This document shows positions 38,201 through 48,135 of a stretch of DNA of 64,000 nt, one piece after another; the stretch's first letter is position 1, and each line of letters begins with the position of its first letter. Below the pieces are notes generated by a model. The model did not search any database, was not told where the DNA came from, and saw only the letters and a list, made by a program, of their open reading frames with translations. Source of the stretch: Longitalea arenae (GTDB taxonomy: Bacteria > Bacteroidota > Bacteroidia > Chitinophagales > Chitinophagaceae); contig NZ_JAFFJX010000004.1 in the NCBI RefSeq assembly GCF_016924755.1, positions 372,001 through 436,000 on the forward strand. Reading direction: 5' to 3'. A program made the translations under genes and the position numbers.

Positions 38201-40021
38201 GACAAATACATATTTGACCTGAACGGCCTGTATAACCTGTCAGATACGGCCCATACGGCGCCGCTGGATATTACCGGCAACTTTAAGGATACAAAGATCA
38301 GGCTGCTCGACAAATACCTTTCTGACGTTTTCACTGACCTGGATGGCTATGCTACAGGTCAGTTGCGCATTGTGGGCCCGCCCAACGACCTGAAATACCT
38401 GGGCCGCATGCAATTGCGTGATGGCGAACTGCGGGTGATCTACACCAATGTATTGTACAAAATACCATCGGCCGTTTTTGATTTCCAGGAAGACCAGATT
38501 GACTTCGGCGCCTTTAAATTCAAGGATGAAAAAGGCAATACCGGTCAAATTACCCGCGGAATATTAAGACACCGGGCTTTTGACGACCTGTATTTTGATT
38601 TTGCTTTCAATACCAATAAGCTCATGGTATTGAATACCGGCAGCTCCAGCAAAGACCCGTTTTTTGGTACCCTGATCGCCAAAGCCAATGCCACATTCAA
38701 AGGCCCGCTGGAAGATATGCGGCTGGATGTGCGCGGCGAACCGGCCGATAGTTCCAAACTGAACATCCGTTCACAAACCGGCCGTGAAAGCGGACAGGCC
38801 AGTTTTGTTGTGTGGAAACAGTATGGTAGCGAAATGAAAGCCGTGCGCAGCACCGATGCCAGCAACCTGCACGTATCGCTTGATGTTACGGCAAACAACT
38901 TCGCCAACATGTATGTGATCCTCGATGAATTAACGGGCGATGTGATACAGGCTAACGGCCATGGCAACCTTAAAATGAACACCGGTACCGATGGCAATTT
39001 CAGCATTACAGGCCGGTATGAAATAGACCGCGGAAACTATAATTTCAATTTCCAGAGTCTGCTGCGTAAACCGTTTAAACTAAAAGAGAACACCGGTAAC
39101 TATATCCAATGGCGGGGCGACCCTTACGATGCCACCATAAAGATCGATGCCGAGTACGAAGCAGACGATGTGCGCTTTAGCGACCTGGCAACCGAAGCGG
39201 TTACCAATGCCAACTCCAACGTGCGCAAATACCGCGGTAAAGTAATTGTGGTGGCCTCGTTAACGAAAAGCCTTATGAAGCCGGATATCGCCTTCCAGAT
39301 AGAGCTGCCTACGAACAGCCCCTTAAAGGATGATCCGGATGCCCTGCGCATTTTGCAGTTGATCCAGCGTGACCAGAACGAGTTGAATAAACAGGTAGCC
39401 TTCCTCATTGTATTCAACAGCTTCGGGCCTGTATCTTCTTCCAGCCAGAACAATATTGGCAGCCTTGCCTTCAGCGGGGTGGTAGTGAATAGTATTTCCG
39501 GGGTATTATCGGGCGCCCTGAGCAAACAGTTCTCCAGCATTTTCCAGAAACTGTTTAACGACAAAAGCATTAAGGTGAACTTCAATGCCCAGTTGTACAA
39601 TGGTAGTAACCTGGTTGACAATATCGACCGCAGCAAATTGAATATCGACCGCACCAATCTCAATTTCAATATTGGCAAAAGCTTTTTGAACGAACGGCTC
39701 ACCTTCACCTTTGGTAGTGCCGTTGACTTTGGTTTATCACCGCAACAGGTGCAGGCTACAAAGAACCTGCAGTTCCTGCCGGATATTTCTGCCGACTGGA
39801 AAATACGCCAGGACGGTAAACTCGTGCTCACCTTCTTTTATCGCGACTCCTACAATTACCTGGCGGGTACCGGTGCACGTCAAAACCGCTCCGGCGCCAG
39901 CATCAGTTACCGCCGCGACTTCGAACGGCTGAGCGATCTCTGGCGTGCCGACCGCAAGAAAAAACTGAAACCACCCGTGGTCAATAACGATACATCCCGC
40001 AACGAAACAGGGAGCAATTAA
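35210..40021 (+). CDS. TamB-like translocation/assembly module protein (AsmA/DUF490 superfamily)
   Basis: About 1600 residues, an inner-membrane-anchored, mostly beta-structured protein. One N-terminal membrane segment (VLLVLIGLIILAWLAIQ) is followed by ~1500 residues of repeating beta-strand pattern, and the TamB C-terminal domain (about 1180-1560) with GRYEIDRGNYNFNFQ. TamB-type proteins bridge the periplasm and move phospholipids or outer-membrane proteins. The start is unclear. A GTG at 35240 leaves the membrane helix without its basic lead. The frame continues upstream to a CTG at 35210, which adds LRKFWKISRT, a typical positively charged lead, and an in-frame stop lies just beyond. Confidence 0.88.
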   Translation: MRKFWKISRTVLLVLIGLIILAWLAIQTSFVQNWLVKQITGKLSKNLHATVRIKHVDFALFNKMVLEGTLVNDQHKDTLLYAGAVKVNLTDWFFLKDRIVLNYIGLEDALIHLQRSDSTWNYRFLADYFSSPKKKEVKKQDDIDLDLEKVEFRNVKLIQTDGWRGEDMTLQLGSMDVDADEINLKKRTAHINSITIHKPVFAIYNYDGNRPDSLRPKPDTAAIINDPKKLRWNPGNWDVAVDRLTLDKGTFRNDVQTDRLPYEYFDGNHILFTDIKAVFNKVVFKQDTVTAGLLLSTKERSGLVVKKLNARVTWHPEAMEFARLDIQTNRSHLQNYFAMRYATFDDMSDFEDKVRMEGDFTNAVLNSDDIAYFAPELQAWKKEIRVTGKVKGTIENLSARKLIIEAGKDTYLNGNIRLNSLTKLDKTYIDFEANEFRTTYRDAITIIPDLKGIEQPRLDKLEYLRFRGNFTGFIKDFVTYGTIETRLGVVVSDVNMKFPDNGPTIYTGSIETRSFALGEFVDAPQVGKINFTGSVNGRGLRASTLNAKLDGNIRSLDVNNYNYQNIVVKGTVAKRLFNGEVISNDPNLTARLNGLVDFSQKVPAFNFDAEVSKADLRNVKLTRDSIEVKGKFRMNFTGSNIDNFLGTARIYEASILKDSKPISFDSLSIESKAMGNNKVITVVSNEFDGALVGDFSIRDLPDAVRSFLNKYYPSYIKPSRRELKNENFSFVFTTKKVDEYMSFIDKNLGGFNYSTITGRINSKENVLDLNAEVPQFNYKNIFFYNLNLKGTGNYDSLSLSSTIADVYLNDSLHFPGTDLRVRSAKDMSLVQLKTAANQTLNSADLFARVQTMPGGVHITFNESNFDLNGKNWTIEKNGELVLSKELVSAEGVKIYNGQQEILVTTHPSDIGNTNDIKVELKKVNIGDFAPYVTTDNRLEGLLTATADIIDPFGKLQVDLAGEAEMFRLDNDSIGKLQLNANYSQVTNRVNFKTISANDKYIFDLNGLYNLSDTAHTAPLDITGNFKDTKIRLLDKYLSDVFTDLDGYATGQLRIVGPPNDLKYLGRMQLRDGELRVIYTNVLYKIPSAVFDFQEDQIDFGAFKFKDEKGNTGQITRGILRHRAFDDLYFDFAFNTNKLMVLNTGSSSKDPFFGTLIAKANATFKGPLEDMRLDVRGEPADSSKLNIRSQTGRESGQASFVVWKQYGSEMKAVRSTDASNLHVSLDVTANNFANMYVILDELTGDVIQANGHGNLKMNTGTDGNFSITGRYEIDRGNYNFNFQSLLRKPFKLKENTGNYIQWRGDPYDATIKIDAEYEADDVRFSDLATEAVTNANSNVRKYRGKVIVVASLTKSLMKPDIAFQIELPTNSPLKDDPDALRILQLIQRDQNELNKQVAFLIVFNSFGPVSSSSQNNIGSLAFSGVVVNSISGVLSGALSKQFSSIFQKLFNDKSIKVNFNAQLYNGSNLVDNIDRSKLNIDRTNLNFNIGKSFLNERLTFTFGSAVDFGLSPQQVQATKNLQFLPDISADWKIRQDGKLVLTFFYRDSYNYLAGTGARQNRSGASISYRRDFERLSDLWRADRKKKLKPPVVNNDTSRNETGSN

Positions 40022-40081
40022 AAGCTAAACATGCTGGCGCCTAAGGAGCAGCCATAGACATCAAATTCATCTTTCAACCAA

Positions 40082-42538
40082 TTATTCGGTCCTTAAGCTT
40101 TTTACCGGGTTTGCAATGGCTGCTTTTATCGCCTGTACACTTATCGTTGCAAGTGCAATAATGATGGAGGCGAACCCACATGCGGCAAATAACCACCAGC
40201 TGATCCTGACGCGGTAAGCATAATCCTGCAACCATTGGTGCATGTAATACCATGCAAAAGGCATAGCGATCGCAAAGGCAATGGCAATAAGTATGATAAA
40301 CTCTTTGGAGAATAAATAAACGATATTACCTGCAGTAGCGCCCAGTACTTTCCGAATACCAACTTCTTTTGTTCGCTGCGCCGCCATGAATGAGGCCAAT
40401 CCATACAAACCAAGGCAGCTAAGGAATATTGCTATGGCTGCAAAAATTTTATACAGCTGCGCTAACTGGCTTTCCTGTTTGTAAAAGTTATGAATTTTCT
40501 CATCGAGGAACCTGTATTCATAAACATACTGGGGAAATGTTCGCTCCCAGATCGTTTTAACAGCTTCCATAGACGAAGACAGTTCTGTTGTGGCCAGCTT
40601 TATGGAAGCCTGCCGGTACATCGTATTGTTTGTAGTAATGATCAGCGGCGCCAACTGATGGCGAAAAGACCTGTTATTGAAATCTTTCAACACACCCACC
40701 ACCGGACATTTTATCAGGCCATCCCATATGCTTATTTCTTTGTTCAGGATCTCTTCCGCTCTTTTAAATCCCAAACTTTTCACAAGCGATTCATTCACCA
40801 AAAATTCTCTTGTTAAACCGGAAGGCTGCAAATTCCTTCCGGCTACCAGCTGTAGTTTATACGTTGGCATATACTCGTCGTCGGCGAATTTGGTGATCAC
40901 TTTAAAGCCTGCTTCTTTTGTGGCATGGTCAAATTTGAATGTAGTCCACATATCGTTATCGTCTTCCACCGGGTTGTGGGAACTAAAGCTTACGGCCTGC
41001 ACACCTTTCACGGTCATAAATTCCTGCCTTAAATAATCCGTCAGTTTGCCGCCGGTACTATCCGGCCGGAAAGGAACATTCACGATGGCGTCTTTATCGA
41101 ACCCCAGGGGCCGGTTCATAAAATAATTCATTTGTTCTACAATGATGAGTGTTCCAATGATCAGTGCCTGCGCAATGATGAATTGAAACACCACCAGGCC
41201 TTTTCTTAATGAAAATCCCTTTGCGGTATTTGCGATGGTCTTACTCTTTAAAGCATTCACCGGGCTGAAACGGGATAAAACAATGGAAGGATAAAACCCT
41301 GCAAGAGCGGTTACCATAGCTGTTACTATCAGAAGAAATAAAATAATGGAAGGGTCCAGGATATTGAAGGAAAGTGAATGCTCCAAAAGATTATTTAAAG
41401 AAGGCAACAGGGGCATAGTAATTAGCGAAGCAAGCAGCACAGCGCTTGTAACGATCAAAAATGTTTCAATGAGAAATTGACACCGCAATTGATATTGATT
41501 ACTCCCCAAAACTTTTCTTACGCTGATCTCTTTGGCTCTGTTAACAGCTTGCGCGGTAGAGAGATTGATAAAGTTTACGCAGGCAATTAACAGAATGAAT
41601 GCTGCGATCAACCACAATACGTTCAGCAGTTCATGGCTGATCGTTTTGTTGCTGTAATTACCGGTTTCTGTGTCATAATGCACCGCACTTAATGGTTGTA
41701 TAATATGGCTGTCTTTATTGTCCGCAGGCGCCATTCTTCGCGAGTAGGCTCTTAACTGCTGGTTGAAATTGTCAGCAGCAATACCTGGTGGCAACAATAC
41801 ATAGCAGCCAAAATCAGGTGCTGTTCCATTCCAATTGGGATTTTGAAATCCGTATTGTTTATCCCCTGTGAAATCCGTTCCGTAGGCCACTACCAATTTT
41901 AACTGGAAGTCGGTATTTGCCGGTATGGTGGCCAGAATACCTGACACTGTGAGCACTGTTGGCCCGGCATTGAACAATCCGGCACCGATGCGATAGGTTC
42001 CTGAGAGTTTAATGGATTTGCCCAACGCGGTTCTCCAGTCGCCGAAATATGTTTCTGCGATCTCTTTGGTAAGTAATACATTGTTCGGATCTTTTAATGA
42101 GGCATGCGAACCGGCGAGCAACGGAAAATTGAATATTGTAAAGAATGAAGGCGTTGTAAAGAATACACCGCTCCCTTCTCTGAAATTCTTTATTGGCCGC
42201 CCGTTTTCATCAAGCACCTGCAACTCGTCATTGTGACTTGCATATACCGGGGCTACCTGTTCTATTTCCGGAAAAGCAGTTGTCAATCCGGCAGGCATTG
42301 GGAATGGAACGCCTCGCCCATATGCGTTATCAGCATCTGCATGATGGTATTCGGTCAACACCCGGAAAATGCGGTCTTTCTTCGTGTGAAAACCATCGAA
42401 GCTGGTTTCAAATTGTATAATGATAAAGATCATCATACAAACGGCAATACCTACAGCCAAACCGGAGATATTGATGATCGTGTAGTTCCTGTTACGGATC
42501 AAATTTCTGAAGGCGGTCTTGAAATAATTTTTAAGCAT
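40082..42538 (-). CDS. ABC transporter permease, FtsX/MacB type (two repeats)
   Basis: 818 residues from the ATG at 42538, giving the usual MLKNYFKTAFRNLIRN start. The earlier in-frame start adds 23 atypical residues. It has a membrane helix at about 20-43, a MacB-type periplasmic domain (about 45-250), three FtsX helices (about 285-410) and a second periplasmic domain plus FtsX helices (about 430-810, GIRKVLGATAGNIVYLFSKEF). Such proteins form mechanotransmitting efflux or signalling complexes with an ATPase. No ATPase gene is adjacent, as is often seen in Bacteroidota. Substrate unknown. Confidence 0.92.
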   Translation of the reverse strand: MLKNYFKTAFRNLIRNRNYTIINISGLAVGIAVCMMIFIIIQFETSFDGFHTKKDRIFRVLTEYHHADADNAYGRGVPFPMPAGLTTAFPEIEQVAPVYASHNDELQVLDENGRPIKNFREGSGVFFTTPSFFTIFNFPLLAGSHASLKDPNNVLLTKEIAETYFGDWRTALGKSIKLSGTYRIGAGLFNAGPTVLTVSGILATIPANTDFQLKLVVAYGTDFTGDKQYGFQNPNWNGTAPDFGCYVLLPPGIAADNFNQQLRAYSRRMAPADNKDSHIIQPLSAVHYDTETGNYSNKTISHELLNVLWLIAAFILLIACVNFINLSTAQAVNRAKEISVRKVLGSNQYQLRCQFLIETFLIVTSAVLLASLITMPLLPSLNNLLEHSLSFNILDPSIILFLLIVTAMVTALAGFYPSIVLSRFSPVNALKSKTIANTAKGFSLRKGLVVFQFIIAQALIIGTLIIVEQMNYFMNRPLGFDKDAIVNVPFRPDSTGGKLTDYLRQEFMTVKGVQAVSFSSHNPVEDDNDMWTTFKFDHATKEAGFKVITKFADDEYMPTYKLQLVAGRNLQPSGLTREFLVNESLVKSLGFKRAEEILNKEISIWDGLIKCPVVGVLKDFNNRSFRHQLAPLIITTNNTMYRQASIKLATTELSSSMEAVKTIWERTFPQYVYEYRFLDEKIHNFYKQESQLAQLYKIFAAIAIFLSCLGLYGLASFMAAQRTKEVGIRKVLGATAGNIVYLFSKEFIILIAIAFAIAMPFAWYYMHQWLQDYAYRVRISWWLFAACGFASIIIALATISVQAIKAAIANPVKSLRTE

Positions 42539-42765
42539 AAATATCGTTTTGCCTCTTGGATGCTGTTCCAAACCAGTTACAGGTTTTGCCAATGCTGCGC
42601 CTGGCACGTATAAGCAGTGAAAAATATGCCATTCGATATTAGTGTGAGCTTCAATTTCTTACAAAGAAAAAATAGAGCCGGGTGTTCGTTTTTATTACAA
42701 CGGACTGACTCAGTTTGATACAGCATGCTCCGGCGCCGTTTATAATTTGTCGAGGCGACTGTACA

Positions 42766-42794
42766 AAAAAGCCACCCCGGTCAACCGGGATGGC
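42766..42794 (-). terminator. Rho-independent terminator of ribBA
   Basis: On the minus strand, GCCATCCCGG pairs with CCGGGGTGGC (one mismatch, loop TTGA; 42771-42794) followed by six T (complement of 42765-42770). It lies about 32 bp after the ribBA stop. It is nearly the same hairpin as the manA terminator at 15665-15693. Confidence 0.85.
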
Positions 42795-42825
42795 CTATAA
42801 AATAAGTTGTATCTTCCTCCTACAC

Positions 42826-44028
42826 CTACTTCCTCAAGATCTCATGCCCTAACTTATCACGTTTGGTGGTCAGGTATTTTTCATTATGAGGGTTGGGCTC
42901 CACTTCAATAGGAACTGCCTCTACCACTTCCAATCCATAACCCAGCAAACCGGCGCGTTTTTTCGGGTTATTGCTCAGCAGGCGCAATTTGGTAATACCC
43001 AGGTAGCGCAGGATCTGCGCCCCGATACCATAATCACGTTTATCCATGGGGAAGCCCAGGTGCAGGTTGGCTTCTACCGTATCAAAACCGCTTTCCTGTA
43101 ATTTGTAAGCTTTCAGTTTGTTAACCAGACCAATACCCCGGCCTTCCTGGTTCATATACAGGATAACGCCCTTACCTTCTTTTTCAACATGCTGCATGGC
43201 CGCGTGCAGCTGTTCGCCACAGTCGCAGCGCATAGAACCGAGAATATCACCAGTAAAGCAGGAAGAGTGCACCCGAACCAGTACTGGTTCGTCTTTTTGC
43301 CACTCCCCTTTTATGAGGGCCAGGTGCTCGTTGGGGGTACCTTTTTCGTTAAAAGCGATCAATTTAAAGTTGCCCCATTTGGTTGGCATATCCACCCGCA
43401 CGATTTCTTCTATCAGTGAATCTGTTTTCAGGCGGTATTCAATGAGGTCTTTTATGGAGATCAGTTTCAGGTCGAACTTTCTGGCAATTTCTTCCAGCTG
43501 GGGCAAACGCGCCATTGAACCATCGTCGTTCATGATCTCTACCAGTACGCTGGCAGGCTCAAAACCAGCCAGGCGTGCCAGGTCATTACCGGCCTCGGTA
43601 TGTCCGGCCCGCCGTAAAACGCCGCCTCTTTTAGCGCGCAGGGGAAAAATATGGCCCGGACGGCCCAGGTCCTCAGGTTTGGTATTGGGGTCGATCAGCG
43701 CCTGGATGGTTTTTGCGCGGTCGTGGGCAGAAATACCGGAGGTACAGCCATGGCCCAGCAAGTCAACCGATACGGTAAAAGCCGTTTCATGGAGGGCGGT
43801 ATTATTGTTAACCATCAGGTCGAGCTTCAGTTCGGCACAACGGTCCTCTTCCAGAGGAGCGCAAATCAGTCCACGCCCGTATTTACTCATAAAATTCACT
43901 ACCTCAGGGGTCACATTCTGTGCTGCGGTCAAAAAATCACCTTCATTCTCACGATCCTCATCATCTACTACAATTACCAGTTTACCATTTTTTATGTCCT
44001 CAATGGCACTTTCGATAGAATCCAGCAT
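42826..44028 (-). CDS. ribBA: Bifunctional 3,4-dihydroxy-2-butanone-4-phosphate synthase / GTP cyclohydrolase II
   Basis: A 400-residue riboflavin enzyme. The N-terminal half (about 1-200) makes dihydroxybutanone phosphate from ribulose-5-phosphate, with the acidic [11 protein letters not shown] loop (about 22-32) and [16 protein letters not shown] (about 140-155). The C-terminal half (about 205-400) opens GTP, with the zinc cysteines in [17 protein letters not shown] and the [11 protein letters not shown] motif. I used the ATG at 44028; an upstream in-frame start adds 46 unlikely residues. No FMN riboswitch was recognised in the leader. Confidence 0.96.
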   Translation of the reverse strand: MLDSIESAIEDIKNGKLVIVVDDEDRENEGDFLTAAQNVTPEVVNFMSKYGRGLICAPLEEDRCAELKLDLMVNNNTALHETAFTVSVDLLGHGCTSGISAHDRAKTIQALIDPNTKPEDLGRPGHIFPLRAKRGGVLRRAGHTEAGNDLARLAGFEPASVLVEIMNDDGSMARLPQLEEIARKFDLKLISIKDLIEYRLKTDSLIEEIVRVDMPTKWGNFKLIAFNEKGTPNEHLALIKGEWQKDEPVLVRVHSSCFTGDILGSMRCDCGEQLHAAMQHVEKEGKGVILYMNQEGRGIGLVNKLKAYKLQESGFDTVEANLHLGFPMDKRDYGIGAQILRYLGITKLRLLSNNPKKRAGLLGYGLEVVEAVPIEVEPNPHNEKYLTTKRDKLGHEILRK

Positions 44029-44189
44029 GTTTTGAAATTTCGGCAAAGTTAAAACAAAAGAGGGAAGCAAACAGCCCGCACCCATGATCCCTGAAGGGGA
44101 GCATAACTGCCTGAGTATTTGCTGTCTATGACAGATATACAACAGGAAGGGAATCAAATTGTTCACCCTGTTCTGAAATCAGGCAAAAT

Positions 44190-44227
44190 GCTTACTTCCT
44201 GCTTCCTACTACTTACTTCGTACTTCT
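44190..44227. repeat. TACTTCCTGCTTCC word repeat
   Basis: CTTACTTCCTGCTTCCTACT and ACTTACTTCGTACTTC are short imperfect tandem words between ribBA and the Oar-like receptor gene. Its words are different from the other arrays but the style (about 6-8-bp units, imperfect) is the same. Confidence 0.5.
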
Positions 44228-44632
44228 CCGCCCGCAGGTTGCCTGGCCTCATTTAATACATATAATATTATGTGTCATAAATCTTTGACTTTTGGCTACC
44301 ATGCAGCCTTTTAAGTGTTCGACTTGCCTCTATAGCAGGAACCTCGATTGCTTCTCCCCATGAAAAAACAAAGGCAGGACCTTCAGGTATTTGGGTAATA
44401 TTTCAGTGTAATGATTGACGTTAACAAACTGTGAACTGCTTTTAATATAGAGATAATGTGTTTGATTTTAATTTCTGTTACATTTGCGGCAACATTAAGC
44501 AACTGCTCCTCAACAGCATGATTCTCAAAACATGCCATGGTATCGCCTGATAGGCCATGAAAACAAATTTCTGTTCATTATAGCACCGGAAACCCCGATG
44601 TGCTGTGATCACTAACGATCTCTTGCGCCAGG

Positions 44633-44662
44633 TTTGCTGACAGTACCCTTTATCAATGTTTG
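44633..44662 (+). promoter_or_regulatory. Possible promoter of the Oar-like receptor
   Basis: TTTG at 44633-44636 and AATGTTTG at 44655-44662 are separated by 18 bp, close to the -33/-7 spacing of Bacteroidota promoters. The -7 box differs from consensus at one position. The ATG is 20 bp downstream. Confidence 0.35.
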
Positions 44663-44681
44663 CAAAATTAAACACGCATAT

Positions 44682-47600
44682 ATGAGAAATTTAAAGGCTT
44701 ATTTACTAACCCTCTTACTGCTTTGTGCCGGAATACTCAATGGGTATTCACAGGTTACCACCAGTAGTATGACCGGCGTTGTTAAATCAGGCAAAGGAGA
44801 ACCCCTGGTAGGAGCAACTGTGGTAGCCCGCCACGAACCAACAGGTTCCGCCTTTACCACCCTCACAAGGAATGGCGGCGTATTCGACCTCACCAACCTG
44901 CCCCCCGGCGGGCCTTATACGGTTACCATTACTTACGTTGGCTATAGTGCTTTCAAAAGAAGTGATATCAATATACCATTGGGTGAAAAGTTTGACCTGC
45001 TGGCGGAAGTAGCTGATAGAGAAATGCAGCAGGTAGTGGTTACTGCGGGCCGCAGAGCCGCTACGGAAAAGACCGGCGCCTCTACCAATATCAGTAACCG
45101 GCTGGTGCAAAACATGCCCAATATTGCCCGTAGCTTAACCAACCTCACAAGGGTTACCCCCCAAAGCAACGGAAACAGTTTTGCGGGCATGAATAACCGC
45201 TTTAACAATATCATGATCGACGGCGCTCTGTTCAACAACAACTTTGGCCGCGGCGGTGATGGTATGGTACCTGGTGGCGCAACCTCGGCCATTTCCGTGG
45301 ACGCGATCGACCAGGTGCAGGTAAACATTGCGCCTTACGATGTTCGCCAGGCAGGTTTTGTAGGCAGCGGTATCAATGCGGTAACAAGAAGAGGTACCAA
45401 CAACTGGTATGGAACAGCCTATGGTTACTACAGGAACCAGGAGTTCACCGGCCAGAAAGTGAAAGAGACCGATGTGCCCAATGCCAAACGCTCAACCAGG
45501 ATCTTTGGCGGTAGCGTTGGCGGCCCCATCATTAAAGACAAATTGTTCTTCTTCGTGAACCTGGAAACAGAAAAAAGAAGCCAGCCCGGCCAGACCTATG
45601 TTGCTAAAAAGAGCCCGACAGATGCTGATCCCAATGCTACTTCGGTACTGGCCAGCGACCTGGATGCTTTGAGAACCCACCTTATTAATAATTATGAATA
45701 CGACCCCGGTGGTTATGAAGGATATGATTTTGAGACCGATAACACCAAATTCCTGGGCCGTATTGACTGGAATATCAACAATCAACACCGTTTAACCTTA
45801 CGCTACACCAATTCGGAGACCAATGACGATGATATGATCAACGCATCGAGCGTAACCGGTGTTAACGCCAACCGTATCAATAACAGCCGGCGCGGCGGCG
45901 CCACCGGCGGTATGGCTTATGAAGGAAGCAATTTCAAGAATAATGTGAAAGTATGGTCGGGGGTGGTTGAATTGAACTCTACCTTCAACAGCAGATGGAG
46001 CAACCAGCTGATCGCTTCTTATACCAGCAACCAGCTGGTTCGTATTCCCAACAGCAGCATGCCCTTTGTTGACATCATGCGCGATGCGAACAACGTGTAT
46101 ATTTCATTCGGAACTGATCTGTTCTCTTATATGAACGAGATCGACGACCGGGCCTTTAACATCGCTAACAATGTTACCTTCAATATGGGTAAACATACCT
46201 TTACCGGAGGTATCAACTTCGATGCGATGAAATTCGCCAACTCTTTCACCAGCGCCGGCGGCCCCAGCTACTACCGCTATAATTCGTTGAATGATTTCCT
46301 CACGAACCAGGCGCCGGCTGTATTTGCCGTGGCCTATGACCCAAGCAATCCGCTGGGCATAAAGGTGCCTGAGGCAAAGTTTTCGCAGCTGGGATTTTAT
46401 TTACAGGATATTTACAGCATCACCAATAAGCTGAAGGTAACCGGCGGCTTGCGGATCGATCTGCCCATGTATCCGTATGACCCACCGCAGAACCCCGAGC
46501 TGGCAAAACAGGTGTTCAAAGATGAGAATGGCGTTGATGAGCAGTTTGACGTAAGCCAATGGCCCGAGCAGAAGCCACTGTTCTCGCCGCGGCTTGGCTT
46601 TTCATATGATGTACTGGGTAACAAATCACTTGTTGTTCGCGGTGGAACCGGTGTTTTCACCGGCCGTATCCCATTCATCTGGCTGGTGAACCAGGTAGGC
46701 GACAACGGCGTCATCCGCGCCACTTACCAGGCGACTTCCGCAGAGCTGGCCAATATAAGATACAGCAAGGACAGAACGACCTATATCCCTAAGAATCCGC
46801 CGCCGGTAGGTACCTCTATTCCCAGCGGTTCATCATACAGCGCAGCTGCCAAGGATTTCAAAATGCCGCAGGTATGGCGCTCGAACCTGGCTGTTGACAA
46901 ACGTTTCGCCAACAATTATACGGCTACCGTGGAAGCTATTTACACCAGGATGATCAACAACGTTTATTTCCGCAATGCCAACCTGGGTCCTGAAAGTGGT
47001 ACGCTGGGCGGTGTTGCCGATAAACGCCCTTACTTTAATAACGCTGCAGCTGCAAGACCAGTTCCTTTGGTTAACCAGATGATCGTTATGGATAATACCA
47101 GCAAGGGCTACAGCCTCGCCTTAACCGGTCAGTTGCAAAAGACTTTCTCCGACAAATGGGAAGCGGGCATCGCGTATACCTATACCCTGGCCAAAGAAGT
47201 GGCTATTGGCAGCTCTGACCAAAGCGGCAGCGGTTTTAATACCAATAACATAACCTTCAATCCCAATAAGCCTGATATCGGCTATTCCAACTATGCTGTT
47301 CCGCACCGTATCGTAGCCAATGCATCTTACCGGTTAGAATACTTTAATCAGCGCATGGCCACTACTTTCAGCCTGTTCTATGCAGCGCAGCCGCAGGAAC
47401 GCTACAGCTTCCGCTATGGTGCTGATATCAATGGCGACGGACAAAGCAATGATGTTCTGTATATACCAAAAGATCCTTCAGAGATCACTTTTGTAAATGG
47501 CTTCAGGTCTTCAAGTGGTACTGTGTACTCAGCACAGGAACAAAGCGATGCCTTCTTCAGGTTCATTGAAAACGACAAATACCTGAGAGAGCACAAAGGT

Positions 47601-47987
47601 CAGTATATGACAAAATACGGTGCTACCCTGCCCTGGAACCATACACTTGACCTGCGGGTGTTACAGGACTTTATTTACAGAAGAGGGGCAACCAAACATA
47701 CCCTGCAGTTCAGTGTTGATATCATCAACCTGCTGAACCTGTTGAACAGCGAATGGGGCTACCGGTATTCTTATACCTACGGCACCTTCCAGGATATGGG
47801 TATTCTGGGCGTACCTACACAAGCCGCTGGCAGCACGCCTTCCAATAACGAGGGTAATGAAAGATTCCTGCAGGCTTCACCCAAATTCACTTTTGATCCA
47901 AGGAACCCGACAAAAGCCTATCAGCCGAACTATTCAACCACCAGCACCTGGGGTATTCAGCTCGGCCTGCGCTATATCTTTAATTAA
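44682..47987 (+). CDS. Oar-like TonB-dependent outer membrane receptor
   Basis: 1101 residues from the ATG at 44682, which starts the signal peptide MRNLKAYLLTLLLLCAGILN. A carboxypeptidase-regulatory-like domain (about 24-105, MTGVVKSGKGEPLVGATVVA) precedes a plug (about 115-250) with IMIDGALFNNNFGRG and a long barrel ending in QLGLRYIFN. This layout is that of Oar-type receptors, unlike SusC: there is no adjacent SusD. The cargo is unknown. An upstream TTG would add 16 residues that do not fit a signal peptide. A bidirectional terminator follows. Confidence 0.93.
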   Translation: MRNLKAYLLTLLLLCAGILNGYSQVTTSSMTGVVKSGKGEPLVGATVVARHEPTGSAFTTLTRNGGVFDLTNLPPGGPYTVTITYVGYSAFKRSDINIPLGEKFDLLAEVADREMQQVVVTAGRRAATEKTGASTNISNRLVQNMPNIARSLTNLTRVTPQSNGNSFAGMNNRFNNIMIDGALFNNNFGRGGDGMVPGGATSAISVDAIDQVQVNIAPYDVRQAGFVGSGINAVTRRGTNNWYGTAYGYYRNQEFTGQKVKETDVPNAKRSTRIFGGSVGGPIIKDKLFFFVNLETEKRSQPGQTYVAKKSPTDADPNATSVLASDLDALRTHLINNYEYDPGGYEGYDFETDNTKFLGRIDWNINNQHRLTLRYTNSETNDDDMINASSVTGVNANRINNSRRGGATGGMAYEGSNFKNNVKVWSGVVELNSTFNSRWSNQLIASYTSNQLVRIPNSSMPFVDIMRDANNVYISFGTDLFSYMNEIDDRAFNIANNVTFNMGKHTFTGGINFDAMKFANSFTSAGGPSYYRYNSLNDFLTNQAPAVFAVAYDPSNPLGIKVPEAKFSQLGFYLQDIYSITNKLKVTGGLRIDLPMYPYDPPQNPELAKQVFKDENGVDEQFDVSQWPEQKPLFSPRLGFSYDVLGNKSLVVRGGTGVFTGRIPFIWLVNQVGDNGVIRATYQATSAELANIRYSKDRTTYIPKNPPPVGTSIPSGSSYSAAAKDFKMPQVWRSNLAVDKRFANNYTATVEAIYTRMINNVYFRNANLGPESGTLGGVADKRPYFNNAAAARPVPLVNQMIVMDNTSKGYSLALTGQLQKTFSDKWEAGIAYTYTLAKEVAIGSSDQSGSGFNTNNITFNPNKPDIGYSNYAVPHRIVANASYRLEYFNQRMATTFSLFYAAQPQERYSFRYGADINGDGQSNDVLYIPKDPSEITFVNGFRSSSGTVYSAQEQSDAFFRFIENDKYLREHKGQYMTKYGATLPWNHTLDLRVLQDFIYRRGATKHTLQFSVDIINLLNLLNSEWGYRYSYTYGTFQDMGILGVPTQAAGSTPSNNEGNERFLQASPKFTFDPRNPTKAYQPNYSTTSTWGIQLGLRYIFN

Positions 47988-48009
47988 CAGGATAAACGCA
48001 TATAAAAAA

Positions 48010-48038
48010 ACGTCCCGTTATGGCGGGACGTTTTTTTT
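48010..48038 (+). terminator. Strong bidirectional rho-independent terminator
   Basis: ACGTCCCG (48010-48017) pairs with CGGGACGT (48024-48031) around a 6-base loop, with eight T after it (48031-48038) and a run of seven A before it. It ends the Oar-like receptor gene 23 bp after its stop. Confidence 0.95.
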
Positions 48039-48135
48039 ATGCATAGTCGTATAAAAATCGCGGTAAGGCAGTGATAACGTTGGTTGGAGCGGGTCTTTTT
48101 TTCACTAAAAAAAGGTATTTCAATAGAAACGATCC

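Larger units (their letters stand above)
44029..44681. other. Divergent intergenic region between ribBA and the Oar-like receptor
   Basis: 653 bp without a convincing gene. A word-like repeat of TACTTCCTGCTTCC units lies at 44190-44227. Frames of 45-65 codons on the minus strand have unnatural composition. A TTTG (44633-44636) and AATGTTTG (44655-44662) with 18 bp between them resemble a Bacteroidota promoter for the receptor. Confidence 0.5.

Noticed and set aside
44029-44200. FMN riboswitch before ribBA
   Set aside because: On the minus strand I saw GC-rich text before the start but not the conserved FMN aptamer blocks (for example the GACCGGCGG core).
44478-44675. 65-codon minus-strand frame upstream of the Oar-like receptor
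   Set aside because: Its composition is unnatural and it overlaps the likely promoter of the receptor on the other strand.
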